Shown here in pieces: positions 41,272 to 49,799 of a stretch of DNA of 64,000 nt. Positions within the stretch are counted from its first letter, which is position 1. The number at the start of each line of letters is the position of its first letter. Under the pieces are notes generated by a model. The model worked only from the letters and a program-made list of their open reading frames with translations, had not been told where the DNA came from and ran no database searches. This stretch comes from Bryobacterales bacterium. Lineage in GTDB: Bacteria > Acidobacteriota > Terriglobia > Bryobacterales > Bryobacteraceae. A program made the position numbers and the translations under genes. The DNA lies in NCBI GenBank assembly GCA_016789785.1, contig JAEUQE010000003.1, positions 36,303 to 100,302 on the forward strand. The letters are read 5' to 3'.

Positions 41272-42717
41272 TCAGTACTTCAGGTAAACGGTCTTGTAGT
41301 CGCTATAGAACTCCATCGCCGCAGGCCCCTGCTCCTTGGGTCCGAAGCTCGACTCCTTGGTGCCGCCGAAGGGGAGCTGATACTCCACGCCGGCACTCGG
41401 CAGATTCACAGTCAACAGACCCGCTTCCATCCGGTACACGTAGTCGAAAACTCGCGACACATTTGTGGTTTGGATGGACGCGGAGAGGCCAAAGGGAATG
41501 TTGTTGGCAATGCGCATCGCATCGTCGAAATTGCGGGCGCGCATGACGGCAAGCACGGGCCCGAAGATTTCTTCCTGTGCGATGGTCATGTGCTCGGTGA
41601 CGTCGGCGAAGATCGTGGGCGCGACGAAGAAGCCCTTGTCGTAAGCGCCGCCAGTCAACCGGTGACCGCCACACAGCGGTTCTCCGGCTTCCTGGCGTCC
41701 GATCTCGATGTACTTCAAGTTGGTCTCAAGCTGCGACTCGTCAATGGCAGGTCCGATGTCGATGCCGGGTTCCATTCCATTGCCGACCTTGAGCCGCTTG
41801 GTGCGTTCGACCAAGGCAGCGACAAACTTGTCGTAGATGGACTCTTCCACGATCGCCCGGCTGGTGGCGGTGCACTTCTGTCCAGTGGAGAAGAACGCTG
41901 CGTTCACGACGTTCTCCACGGCGGAGGGGAAGTCCGCGTCGCCGAGTACGATGGTTGGATTCTTGCCACCCATTTCCAACTGGATTCGCAAGCGGCGCTT
42001 GGCAGCTTCGCCGTAGAGCCAGTTGCCGACCGAGCAGGAGCCTGTGAACGAGATGGCTTTCAGCTCCGGTGCCTCGAGCATGGCGTTGCCGAGTTCGCCG
42101 CCGGAACCCGCCACATAGTTCACGACACCCTTGGGAATGCCGGCTTCATGGCAAGCCTCCACGATGCGCCACGAGGAAAGCGGCGATGCGGATGCGGGCT
42201 TGAGCACGACGGTGTTGCCACAGATCAATGCCGGAGCGAGTTTCCACGCAGGGATCGCGATGGGGAAGTTCCAAGGTGCGATGAGGCCGACCACGCCGAT
42301 GGGTTTGCGGATGGCGAACATGTGCACGCGGTCGCGTTCGGAGGGGACGAGCATGCCAGGCATGCGCGAACCTTCCCCGCCGAAATAGCGGAAGATATTG
42401 ATCGCGCGGCGGACTTCGCCCTTCGCTTCGGGCAACGTCTTGCCTTCCTCGCGCGTCATCTCTTCGCCGAGTTGATTGAACTTGCTTTCCAGAATGTCGG
42501 CTACTTTGAAAAGCAGCGCGCCGCGCGCGGGGGCCGGCATTGCGGACCAGGCCGCAAAAGCATTCTGAGCGGATTCGCAGGCTTCGCGCATGTCGGCGAA
42601 GGTGCCTTTGGCAAACAGCCCAACGAGTTCGTCAGTGTTTGCAGGATTGCGGTTCTCGAAGGTCGCGAGCGGAGTACGCCACTCGCCGTTGATGTAGTTC
42701 GGATATGTGTTTGCCAT
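41272..42717 (-). CDS. NAD(P)-dependent alpha-ketoglutarate semialdehyde dehydrogenase-type ALDH
   Basis: 481 residues, complete aldehyde dehydrogenase. N150 in IAPWNFP, K173 in VLKPAS, SFTGSCSVG (glycine motif), the general base E248 in QLEMGGKNP and the nucleophile C282 in STGQKCTATSR are all present, plus EEIFGPVLAV towards the C-terminus. The ENRNPANTDELVGLF opening and overall form resemble the KGSADH group that oxidises 2,5-dioxopentanoate to alpha-ketoglutarate. It is directly upstream of the dehydratase making that semialdehyde. The earlier steps (sugar dehydrogenase, lactonase, first dehydratase) are not seen nearby. Confidence 0.9.
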   Translation of the reverse strand: MANTYPNYINGEWRTPLATFENRNPANTDELVGLFAKGTFADMREACESAQNAFAAWSAMPAPARGALLFKVADILESKFNQLGEEMTREEGKTLPEAKGEVRRAINIFRYFGGEGSRMPGMLVPSERDRVHMFAIRKPIGVVGLIAPWNFPIAIPAWKLAPALICGNTVVLKPASASPLSSWRIVEACHEAGIPKGVVNYVAGSGGELGNAMLEAPELKAISFTGSCSVGNWLYGEAAKRRLRIQLEMGGKNPTIVLGDADFPSAVENVVNAAFFSTGQKCTATSRAIVEESIYDKFVAALVERTKRLKVGNGMEPGIDIGPAIDESQLETNLKYIEIGRQEAGEPLCGGHRLTGGAYDKGFFVAPTIFADVTEHMTIAQEEIFGPVLAVMRARNFDDAMRIANNIPFGLSASIQTTNVSRVFDYVYRMEAGLLTVNLPSAGVEYQLPFGGTKESSFGPKEQGPAAMEFYSDYKTVYLKY

Positions 42718-42728
42718 GATCGATGCGA

Positions 42729-43295
42729 TTAGAACTTTACGCCCGGCACATTGCGAGCGCCGGCGTCGGTCTTGAAGTACGCCTCGTTGCGAGTGAAGTT
42801 GAAGAAGCCGGCGACGAGGTTGTTCGGGAACAGTCCAATCTGCGTATTGTATCGCTGAACTGTCTCGTTGTATTTGCGGCGCTCCACGGCGATCCGGTTC
42901 TCGGTGCCGGAGAGTTCATCCTGCAGGCGCAGGAAATTCTCGTTGGACTTGAGATTCGGATAGTTCTCCACCACCACCATCAAGCGCCCGAGTGCGCTCT
43001 CCATCTTTCCGTAGGCCTCAATCTTTTCCTGCGGCGTCCGCGCGCCCATCATTGCGGCACGTGCTTCGGTGACGGACGCGATCACTGTCTGCTCCTGCTT
43101 GGCGAATCCTTTGACGGTCTCCACAAGGTTCGGGATGAGGTCAGCGCGCCTTTGCAGGGCGACATCCACCTGAGACCACGATCCGCTGATCGCTTCGCGC
43201 TCCGTGACAAGAGTGTTATAGACACCTTTCACCTGCGCACCAACGCCGAACACGATCAGCACCAACACCACAAGAACTGCGATTGCGATTTTCAT
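42729..43295 (-). CDS. lemA: LemA-family membrane protein
   Basis: 188 residues: one N-terminal membrane helix (MKIAIAVLVVLVLIVFGVGA), then the LemA helical bundle with VYNTLVTEREAISGSWSQVD, then VALQRRADLIPNLVETVKGF and the closing RYNTQIGLFPNNLVAGFFNF. LemA proteins are anchored with a periplasmic domain and usually sit next to TPM-domain proteins; the function is unsettled. Here the TPM gene is two genes upstream on the same strand with a nucleotidyltransferase gene between them. 11 bp separate it from the dehydrogenase downstream. Confidence 0.95.
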   Translation of the reverse strand: MKIAIAVLVVLVLIVFGVGAQVKGVYNTLVTEREAISGSWSQVDVALQRRADLIPNLVETVKGFAKQEQTVIASVTEARAAMMGARTPQEKIEAYGKMESALGRLMVVVENYPNLKSNENFLRLQDELSGTENRIAVERRKYNETVQRYNTQIGLFPNNLVAGFFNFTRNEAYFKTDAGARNVPGVKF

Positions 43296-43305
43296 TGGCT
43301 CCTAC

Positions 43306-44031
43306 CTAGCTTACAATCTCTGGTTTGTTCAAACGGTCAACGACATCAATCACGATCTGAATCTGGGAGAGATAGGCGGCGAGCAGACGCTCGGGCTCAC
43401 CCGGGCCCGAAGCGAGTTTGCCTTCACGCATCGTGAGGATCTCCAGAAGCGGCGACTGATCGGCATTGAAGCGGCGGCCCACTTCGTCGATGATGTCGCG
43501 GCGCGCGTAGTTCGGGCTGTAACCGGCCAGCTTCAAAGCGTGGCGGAAAAGCACGCAGAACGTTGAAATGGAGTCGAGCATGAGACGGTTGAGTAGCGTC
43601 TTGTCCTGGAGCACGCCGGCCGCCTTCTGGCGCAACCGCAGTAGTTTCGCGCGAAGCTGATACTCCACTTGAGCGCGATAGTAGCGGTCGTCAATCGGGA
43701 GTGCTTCGATCAAATCGGCGCCCGCGAGAATGCGGCGGCGCTCCTTCATGTCGTGGAACTCGATGGGGAAGCAATCGGCGGAGGTGCGCACTTCCTGTTC
43801 GCTGAGCAGCAGCGGGGCGGGACTTCCCTTCTGCCGCCACCAGCGGAAGATGGCTTCGGAGTCATGCAACTCGGCCGGGGTGACCTTGGTCAACACGCAG
43901 AGGATGTTGATGTCGGAGAACTGTGCATCGTACTCGCCGGTGACCGCCGAGCCGTAGAGCACCACCGAAACAAGCCGGTCAGAAAATGTTTTGGTCAAGC
44001 GTTCCGTGAGTTCGGTAATGAGTTTCTGCAT
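43306..44031 (-). CDS. Nucleotidyltransferase-fold protein, catalytic aspartate replaced
   Basis: 241 residues from the ATG at 44031, preceded by GGTAGGTG. The N-terminal Pol-beta-like fold has LYGSAVTGEYDAQFSDINIL, i.e. the GS motif (G27, S28) and a first aspartate D40, but the second metal-binding aspartate of GSx(n)DxD is asparagine (N42). A helical C-terminus (about 100-240) resembles substrate-binding HEPN-like bundles (LMLDSISTFCVLFRHALKLA). With one aspartate missing it may be catalytically weak or only nucleotide-binding. Placed between TPM and LemA genes with gaps of 6 and 10 bp. Confidence 0.75.
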   Translation of the reverse strand: MQKLITELTERLTKTFSDRLVSVVLYGSAVTGEYDAQFSDINILCVLTKVTPAELHDSEAIFRWWRQKGSPAPLLLSEQEVRTSADCFPIEFHDMKERRRILAGADLIEALPIDDRYYRAQVEYQLRAKLLRLRQKAAGVLQDKTLLNRLMLDSISTFCVLFRHALKLAGYSPNYARRDIIDEVGRRFNADQSPLLEILTMREGKLASGPGEPERLLAAYLSQIQIVIDVVDRLNKPEIVS

Positions 44032-44037
44032 AGGCAC

Positions 44038-44820
44038 CTACCAATCGCTGGACGCGCCGCCTCCACCAGAGTCGCCGCCACCAAATCCGCCGAAAGAGTC
44101 GGAGGAATCGTATCCGCCGAAACCCCCGCCGCTGTAACGCCCGCCGCTCCAGTCGCTGCCTGGCAGAATCACCGGAAAGAAGCCGCCGGACCGAAGGCGG
44201 CGCGACCTGCCTGCAATGGTTGCGAACGCAAGAAACGCGACGAGAAATCCGAACGGGATGAGGAACGGAACAATGGAATGCCGCATCTGCTCGCGGGAAA
44301 CGTCGCGGCGCGACGGCAATCCGGCCCCCAACGCGACCTTCTTCTCTTCCGCGATTCGGGCGCCCAACTGATGGGCCGCTTCCAACAAGGCCTCGCCGTA
44401 ACGGCGCTCACGCAGCAGCGGCCGCATCTTTCGCAGAAGACCACCGGAGTAGCCATCAGGGATTGCACCTTCCAGGCCGTAGCCGACTTCGAGCCGCATG
44501 CGCCGGTCATTGGTAACCAGCAACAGCAACACGCCTTCGTTCTGTCCTTTTTGCCCGACACCCCACTTGCGAAAGAGTGTGTTGGCAGCGTCTTCAATGG
44601 GCTCACCATCAAGCGTGGGAAGGGTGACGATCGCGATCTCGGCCTTCGTGGCCGCCGTCACTTCGCGGCAGTAGCGCTCCAGTTCGGCGCGATGCGCGGG
44701 ATTGAGAACGCCTGAGAAATCGCTGACATGACCCTGCGGCTGGAGGTTGGCCAGATCCAATGCAGGAGCAACGGTGACAAGCCACAGAGTGAGCGCAACA
44801 GTGCGCCAAGCGGGTTGCAT
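44038..44820 (-). CDS. TPM-domain membrane protein
   Basis: 260 residues: signal peptide (MQPAWRTVALTLWLVTVAPA), TPM/TLP18.3 domain at about 25-160 (GHVSDFSGVLNPAHRAELER, then KAEIAIVTLPTLDGEPIED, then GVLLLLVTNDRRMRLEVGYG, then LEGAIPDGYSGGLL), a second membrane helix (IVPFLIPFGFLVAFLAFATI) and a Gly/Ser/Tyr-rich cytoplasmic tail ending GGGDSGGGGASSDW, a common end in this family. TPM proteins are linked to membrane-protein quality control and phosphatase-like activity, without a settled role in bacteria. It is paired with LemA, as in many genomes. Confidence 0.92.
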   Translation of the reverse strand: MQPAWRTVALTLWLVTVAPALDLANLQPQGHVSDFSGVLNPAHRAELERYCREVTAATKAEIAIVTLPTLDGEPIEDAANTLFRKWGVGQKGQNEGVLLLLVTNDRRMRLEVGYGLEGAIPDGYSGGLLRKMRPLLRERRYGEALLEAAHQLGARIAEEKKVALGAGLPSRRDVSREQMRHSIVPFLIPFGFLVAFLAFATIAGRSRRLRSGGFFPVILPGSDWSGGRYSGGGFGGYDSSDSFGGFGGGDSGGGGASSDW

Positions 44821-44845
44821 AAGAGGCGTTCTCTTTCAGTGTAGA

Positions 44846-45142
44846 TTACGCCGAGGCCGCCTTCTCCAACGCTGATTCGAGCGCTTCCCTGGTGAGGGTG
44901 GTGCTGATGAACAATTCCTGCCGCGCACCGTCACTCAGCGCGATCGCTTTCCAGCCGTTTGCCGTGGGCACGGTGACCCGCACTTTCACAGGGCCTCGCG
45001 CATCGCGCACCTGCTTGATCACGCCAGGAATCACGCTGCGGATATCGGCGTTGGTCTCGAGCAGTTCCTCCAGCATGCGGCGCACGCCGTCGAGAATGCT
45101 GTGTTCGATCTTTAACTTGCCCTGATGCTTGCGGAGTTTCAT
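44846..45142 (-). CDS. DUF2103-type small protein
   Basis: 98 residues from the ATG at 45142 (MKLRKHQGKLKIEHSILDGV), which overlaps the TamB stop by 4 bp; longer frames would run into TamB. Matches my recollection of DUF2103: IEHSILDGVRRMLEELLE, then IRSVIPGVIKQVRDARGPVK, then VRVTVPTANGWKAIALSDGA and RQELFISTTLTREALESAL. That family is called a predicted metal-binding protein, but the cysteines or histidines that would bind metal are nearly absent here (one His in the core). Function unknown. Coupled to an outer-membrane assembly operon. Confidence 0.65.
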   Translation of the reverse strand: MKLRKHQGKLKIEHSILDGVRRMLEELLETNADIRSVIPGVIKQVRDARGPVKVRVTVPTANGWKAIALSDGARQELFISTTLTREALESALEKAASA

Positions 45143-48100
45143 TTGAATCGCTTCCGGAAGAGGATGTCGCCACCAATGACTCCATTCTCGTCGCGCACAC
45201 CGACCACGGACCAGTTCTTCTTGATGTCCCATTGCAGACGCACCAACTGTTGGAGTGCGCCGGTCAAGTTGGTGACGTAGGTGACGGTGATGTCGCGGGT
45301 GAACTGCTGCTCAATGGTGAGGCGCGCTTGTGGCGTGGTTTCCAAGCCCACCAGTTGCGGATCAATCTTCACGCGGCTGACACCAAAGAAGCGGTTGAGG
45401 CGGCTGGACACGCCCGCGCTGACGGCCTGCCCGAGCAACGTTTCCGTACCCGCATACAATCCCGATCCCTGCCCGGCGATGTTTGTTTGCGAGGCGACTG
45501 TGGATCCTGTTGGTGTACGGCCGACGGCGAGCAACGCGATGATGTCCTGGGTCTGCAAAGGAGGATCGGAACGATAGGTGATGTTGGGCTTGTCCACGGG
45601 CCCTGAGATATTCATGTTCACGGTGACAGCGCGCACCGTGGTTTCGAGATCGAGGTCGAGCACCGGTTCGATGCGAGCCGCGTTGAAGAACGCCACGGTT
45701 CCCCGCGTGATGCTGTAGTTGGTACCGAAGAAGTTCAGCTCGCCCTGATTCACCGACACGGTTCCGAGAACCACGGGCTTTGTGGGGCTGCCGCGAAGGC
45801 GTATATCGACGGCTGCCTGAACACCTTTTGTCAATGATGTTTCGAGCTGGAGATTGGGAACGCTGATGACGCGAACGTCGAATTGCATGCCGCGCAGAAG
45901 CGAACTGGAGGTTGGTGTCTGCACTGGTTTCGCGGGTGCAAAGATGAGGCTTCCAATGTCGGTGCGCGGTGTGAAGCCTGAGCGCAGCACGGTGACCGTA
46001 CCTCCCACCAGGCTTTGATCGGCGGTGCCTGTGAGCGAGAGCGCCGCATTCACCGTTGTGCTGGTGCCTTCGGGATAGCGGATGCGCACGCGCTCCAACT
46101 GACCGTTCATGCGATAGGACATCGGCTCTTCGTTCGAACCGAAGGTGATAAAGCCGTTCAGCTTCAGGTCGCCGCCGCCGGATTGCGCGGTGAAGTTCTG
46201 CAGCAGGGCGCGATTGCGGTCAAACGCGACCACGCCCGTTGCTTTGTCGATTCCGTTGGTGAGGTCGCGATGATAGACGCTGGCGTCGCGAATCTCCATG
46301 CGGCCGCCGAGCAGAGGACGGTCAATGGCGCCACGCACGGTCGCGTTGACCACGGCCTGACCCGTGGTGCGCAGTCCCGAAACGTAGTTCTGGAAGATGC
46401 CGAGATTGAGCCCGCCGCGCAAGTTCACGTTCCAGGAAGCGCGGCTGCCGCGAAGCACGCCACCGCCGATCTGCATGTTCGTGTCCTTGCCGGTGAGGTT
46501 GGCCTGTTGCACGCGAATGCCGTGCTGATCCACTTCAAACGACAAAGCGCCCTCGTTGCGCAATGTGAGTTCCTGCACCACGGCGGCGCTCAACTGGCCA
46601 TTGGTGTTGCTGGGCTGCAGTTGGAATTGGGCGATGTCGACGCGGGCGCGAAGAGTTTGCGGCTTGCGGATCGACCCGCTGAAGACAACGCCACCCCGAA
46701 GTGTGCCGTCAAACGGGATCTGCTGGGTGATACTGAATGCCGGAAGAACCTCGCGCACTCGGGCAAAAGAGATGGCGTCGAACTCGATCTCGCCGAGACC
46801 GGATGCTTCGTTGCGCAGGCTCCACTCGCCCGACCCATGAATGGCCGTCCCAAGAAGCCGTCCGACGGCGGTCACAGCGAGGCGTTCTTCATTGGTGTTG
46901 GTGCGCAGCTCCAAGTCACCCAGCGGTTTGTTGGCGAGGACAACATCGCGGACCTGCAGCGTGCCGTTCAGCGATTCGATCCGCGGATCGCGCGCACGCA
47001 CGGCGAGCACACCTTCGGCCTTGAGGTCGATGGCTGCGTGCAAATCGTCGCGATGGCGGCGGACGGTTTCGAAGCCCGCCAGTTTCAGGGCGGCGCCTTC
47101 CGTGTGCCATTGAAGCCTGCCGTTGTCGTAGCGCTCTTCGTCATGCTCGTAGCGACCGCGGAACAGGATGCGTCCCGCGGCACTCTCGGCGACGCCTTCC
47201 TTCACCTGCAGTACCCGATTCAAGTAGTCCACCTGCATGCGCACTTGCGGAAACGTCTCGTCGAGGACGGCGAGCTGCGCGAGTGTCAGGCGGGCATGCA
47301 CTTCGGGCGCGGCCAAGGTCCCCTCGATCGTCATCGGGCCGGAAAGAAGGCCCTTCACCGCGGGGGCGCCCGTGTCCTTCAACAGTTCCTCGATAGACGC
47401 TTTGCGCACATCGAGATGGGCCAGAAACTCACTCTCCTCTTTGCGAATCGCCCAGTTGTGGAGTGAAATCTGGAAGTCGCCATCCACCTGCGCGCCGTTC
47501 TGTTCCAGCTTCAAGTTGCGCGCAAGCGCACGAGTCGCATCCACGTCGAGGGTTGCGGACAAATGACTGATGCGGCGCTTCTCCAGCACCACTCCCGAGG
47601 CTTCCAATGTGCCCTGCACGCGCGGAGTATTCAGGGGCGACACGACGATTCCGTCGAATTGAAAGCGTCCGCCATCCAATTGAACGGGCATCTCCTGGGG
47701 TGGGTTATCGGAGAGGAACGCCATCACGGGAAGAAACTCGTTGAGGTCTGTGGAGTCCAGAAGCACTCGCATGCGATCGGCTGCTTTGCCTTGGAAGTCA
47801 ATTCGCGTGCGAGGAGTGCGCAGATAGGAGGACTCCATGTCGAGCGAATTCTCGCGTTGTGCATAGCGCACGCGGAGCGCTCCTTCCACCGGCACCTGGC
47901 CTTCGCCGGGCTCGATGACGAGATGCGAGTTCACACGGAAACCGCGGATTCCGCCGGCCGTGATCTGGCCCGCCAGGTCCACAGGGCCTGACGCGGAGCC
48001 TGACCATGCGAACGGACGCGCCGTGTTCTGCATGTGGCGGATGCGGTCGAGCGCAACGCCGGAAGCCGCGCCGCGGATCTGGAAGTCGCGCCAATCCCTG

Positions 48101-49152
48101 ATCGCACCGGATCCGTTGAAGCTGCCGCCGAGTGCGGATACTTGAAGGCCGCTCAAGGTGACGAGTTGTGGTTCCAGGCGAACTCCACTCTTCATGCTGA
48201 CGCCCTCAATGGACCAGGCTTGCCGGCGCATGGCGAGCCCGGCGCCGTTCATCGCGCCGGTGACCAGATACTTGCCGGCTTCGTAGTGCAGCTTGCCTGC
48301 GAATTGCGCGGAGCCTTCGGGACTCAGCGGCAGCTTCAGCGTCTTCACGTATGCCGCCATCGGGAGATTGGCTTCCACTTCGAGATCGATCACCGGCGCG
48401 CGATAGCTGGTGAGCGTGCCCTTTGCGGAAAGCGTACCGCCGGCGTGTTTCAGTTGGGCGTGTTCGAATCGCAGCCCACTCTTGTCCATGGTGAGTTGCA
48501 CGTCCGCGTCCCAAGTCATTGGGAGGAACACGGGCCAATCGAAGTGGAACGGAGCCGCCGAGACATTGCCGCGATAGCGTGGGCCGTCTTTCTCCCAAGC
48601 GAAGTTCACCCGCAGGTTTTCCGCCCGCAGCGAAATGGGAACGCGTTGATTGTCGTATTCGAAGACGCCATCGGTGAGTTCGAAGTGCCGCGCGGAGATC
48701 GCGACGAATTGCTCGAAGACGCTTCTCGCATCGGGCTTGGGGAGCTTCGGGCCAGGGATGTTGGTGGTGCCATCGGGGAGCGTGACGATGCGGATCTTCG
48801 GTTTTGCGACATGCAACGATTCGAGGTACGCGTCGCGCCTGAGGAACGACACGACCTTCACGCCTACGCGGATCGCCTCCACCGATGCGAGCGGTGGGTC
48901 AGTGGCGGGCTCTTTGCCGCGCAAGATGAACTCATCCACGGAGACTCGCAAGGTGGAGGGATCGAAGTCGAACTTCTTCAGCTCGACTTTGCCACCCGTG
49001 GCCTTCTCTGCTTCGGCGATGATTCGCGTGCGAATCTCTTTGCGAAGCCACTGCGTGCGCAGGATCCAGAACGCTGCGATCGACAGAACAACCGCGAGTG
49101 CCGTGAGCACCAGGGTCAACCGGAGCGCCCATCGAAGGAGCTTTCGTCTCAC
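45139..49152 (-). CDS. tamB: TamB-like translocation and assembly protein
   Basis: 1337 residues. N-terminal membrane anchor (LRLTLVLTALAVVLSIAAFW, about 11-30), then a very long periplasmic chain of short alternating beta strands that forms the lipid-lined groove of AsmA/TamB proteins. The C-terminal DUF490/TamB domain carries TTVRAVTVNMNISGPVDKPN, ITYRSDPPLQTQDIIALLAV, then GVIGGDILFRKRFK at the end. It spans the periplasm and works with an Omp85 protein in envelope assembly or phospholipid transport. ATGA-coupled to the SurA-like gene upstream and to DUF2103 downstream. Confidence 0.93.
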   Translation of the reverse strand: MRRKLLRWALRLTLVLTALAVVLSIAAFWILRTQWLRKEIRTRIIAEAEKATGGKVELKKFDFDPSTLRVSVDEFILRGKEPATDPPLASVEAIRVGVKVVSFLRRDAYLESLHVAKPKIRIVTLPDGTTNIPGPKLPKPDARSVFEQFVAISARHFELTDGVFEYDNQRVPISLRAENLRVNFAWEKDGPRYRGNVSAAPFHFDWPVFLPMTWDADVQLTMDKSGLRFEHAQLKHAGGTLSAKGTLTSYRAPVIDLEVEANLPMAAYVKTLKLPLSPEGSAQFAGKLHYEAGKYLVTGAMNGAGLAMRRQAWSIEGVSMKSGVRLEPQLVTLSGLQVSALGGSFNGSGAIRDWRDFQIRGAASGVALDRIRHMQNTARPFAWSGSASGPVDLAGQITAGGIRGFRVNSHLVIEPGEGQVPVEGALRVRYAQRENSLDMESSYLRTPRTRIDFQGKAADRMRVLLDSTDLNEFLPVMAFLSDNPPQEMPVQLDGGRFQFDGIVVSPLNTPRVQGTLEASGVVLEKRRISHLSATLDVDATRALARNLKLEQNGAQVDGDFQISLHNWAIRKEESEFLAHLDVRKASIEELLKDTGAPAVKGLLSGPMTIEGTLAAPEVHARLTLAQLAVLDETFPQVRMQVDYLNRVLQVKEGVAESAAGRILFRGRYEHDEERYDNGRLQWHTEGAALKLAGFETVRRHRDDLHAAIDLKAEGVLAVRARDPRIESLNGTLQVRDVVLANKPLGDLELRTNTNEERLAVTAVGRLLGTAIHGSGEWSLRNEASGLGEIEFDAISFARVREVLPAFSITQQIPFDGTLRGGVVFSGSIRKPQTLRARVDIAQFQLQPSNTNGQLSAAVVQELTLRNEGALSFEVDQHGIRVQQANLTGKDTNMQIGGGVLRGSRASWNVNLRGGLNLGIFQNYVSGLRTTGQAVVNATVRGAIDRPLLGGRMEIRDASVYHRDLTNGIDKATGVVAFDRNRALLQNFTAQSGGGDLKLNGFITFGSNEEPMSYRMNGQLERVRIRYPEGTSTTVNAALSLTGTADQSLVGGTVTVLRSGFTPRTDIGSLIFAPAKPVQTPTSSSLLRGMQFDVRVISVPNLQLETSLTKGVQAAVDIRLRGSPTKPVVLGTVSVNQGELNFFGTNYSITRGTVAFFNAARIEPVLDLDLETTVRAVTVNMNISGPVDKPNITYRSDPPLQTQDIIALLAVGRTPTGSTVASQTNIAGQGSGLYAGTETLLGQAVSAGVSSRLNRFFGVSRVKIDPQLVGLETTPQARLTIEQQFTRDITVTYVTNLTGALQQLVRLQWDIKKNWSVVGVRDENGVIGGDILFRKRFK

Positions 49153-49799
49153 CGGAACACCTCCTCGCGGAACCGGATACGGGCCAGGGTACGGGTCTGC
49201 TTCAACCAGTCTTCGGTGGCTGCGTCCACGCGCTGAGCGACCAGGATCTGCTCAATCTCTTCGGAAGCATCTTCCAGCGGCGGGACGGCGCGGTTCTCTT
49301 TCACGAACTTCGGCCTGATCTGTTGATCGAAGTACGCCGCGATCTCGTCGGAAGTGATTTGCACGCCGGTGCGGAAGCGCACTTCGATGAATTGCAGAGA
49401 GCGGAACTGGAGCTGAAAGAACTGGCGGAGATCGCTCTCGTCAATGCCGCGGGCGGCCAGTTCGTTGCGAAACGCGTCGTCGCTGTTGAACCGTTGCTTG
49501 CGAAATTCGGCGATCTCGTCGAGGATGTCGGCCATGGCGGGCTCGGGATAGCGAGCGTCGTCCATTTCCTGAATGAGGAGCATGCGGTCGACGAGCCTTT
49601 CGGCAGCCTGTCTCCTGGAAGACGACGAGAGGTCCGGTTCGCGGCCATCCTGAAAGGCGGCGAGGCGAATCTCCGAAATGATCATGCTCTCCGTAATCAC
49701 TCGTGTGCCTACGGTGACGGCAATGCGATCGATGATCTCCGCGCGGACGGGGCCAACCATCGCGATGACCAGCCATCCAAGGAGCAGAGAGTGTTTCAT
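49149..49799 (-). CDS. SurA-N-like periplasmic chaperone without PPIase domain
   Basis: 216 residues with a signal peptide (MKHSLLLGWLVIAMVGPVRA). The mature protein is the SurA/PpiD-type helical chaperone module: IIDRIAVTVGTRVITESMII at the start, AERLVDRMLLIQEMDDARYP, then a C-terminal helix (EEIEQILVAQRVDAATEDWL). There is no parvulin (rotamase) domain, so only the chaperone part is kept. Located exactly between the Omp85-family gene and tamB, touching both, so it probably delivers or protects outer-membrane clients for this pair. Confidence 0.85.
   Translation of the reverse strand: MKHSLLLGWLVIAMVGPVRAEIIDRIAVTVGTRVITESMIISEIRLAAFQDGREPDLSSSSRRQAAERLVDRMLLIQEMDDARYPEPAMADILDEIAEFRKQRFNSDDAFRNELAARGIDESDLRQFFQLQFRSLQFIEVRFRTGVQITSDEIAAYFDQQIRPKFVKENRAVPPLEDASEEIEQILVAQRVDAATEDWLKQTRTLARIRFREEVFR

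Noticed and set aside
40912..42732. 606-residue plus-strand open frame
   Set aside because: Antisense to the dehydrogenase and dehydratase genes, which have complete catalytic motifs. No recognisable domain.
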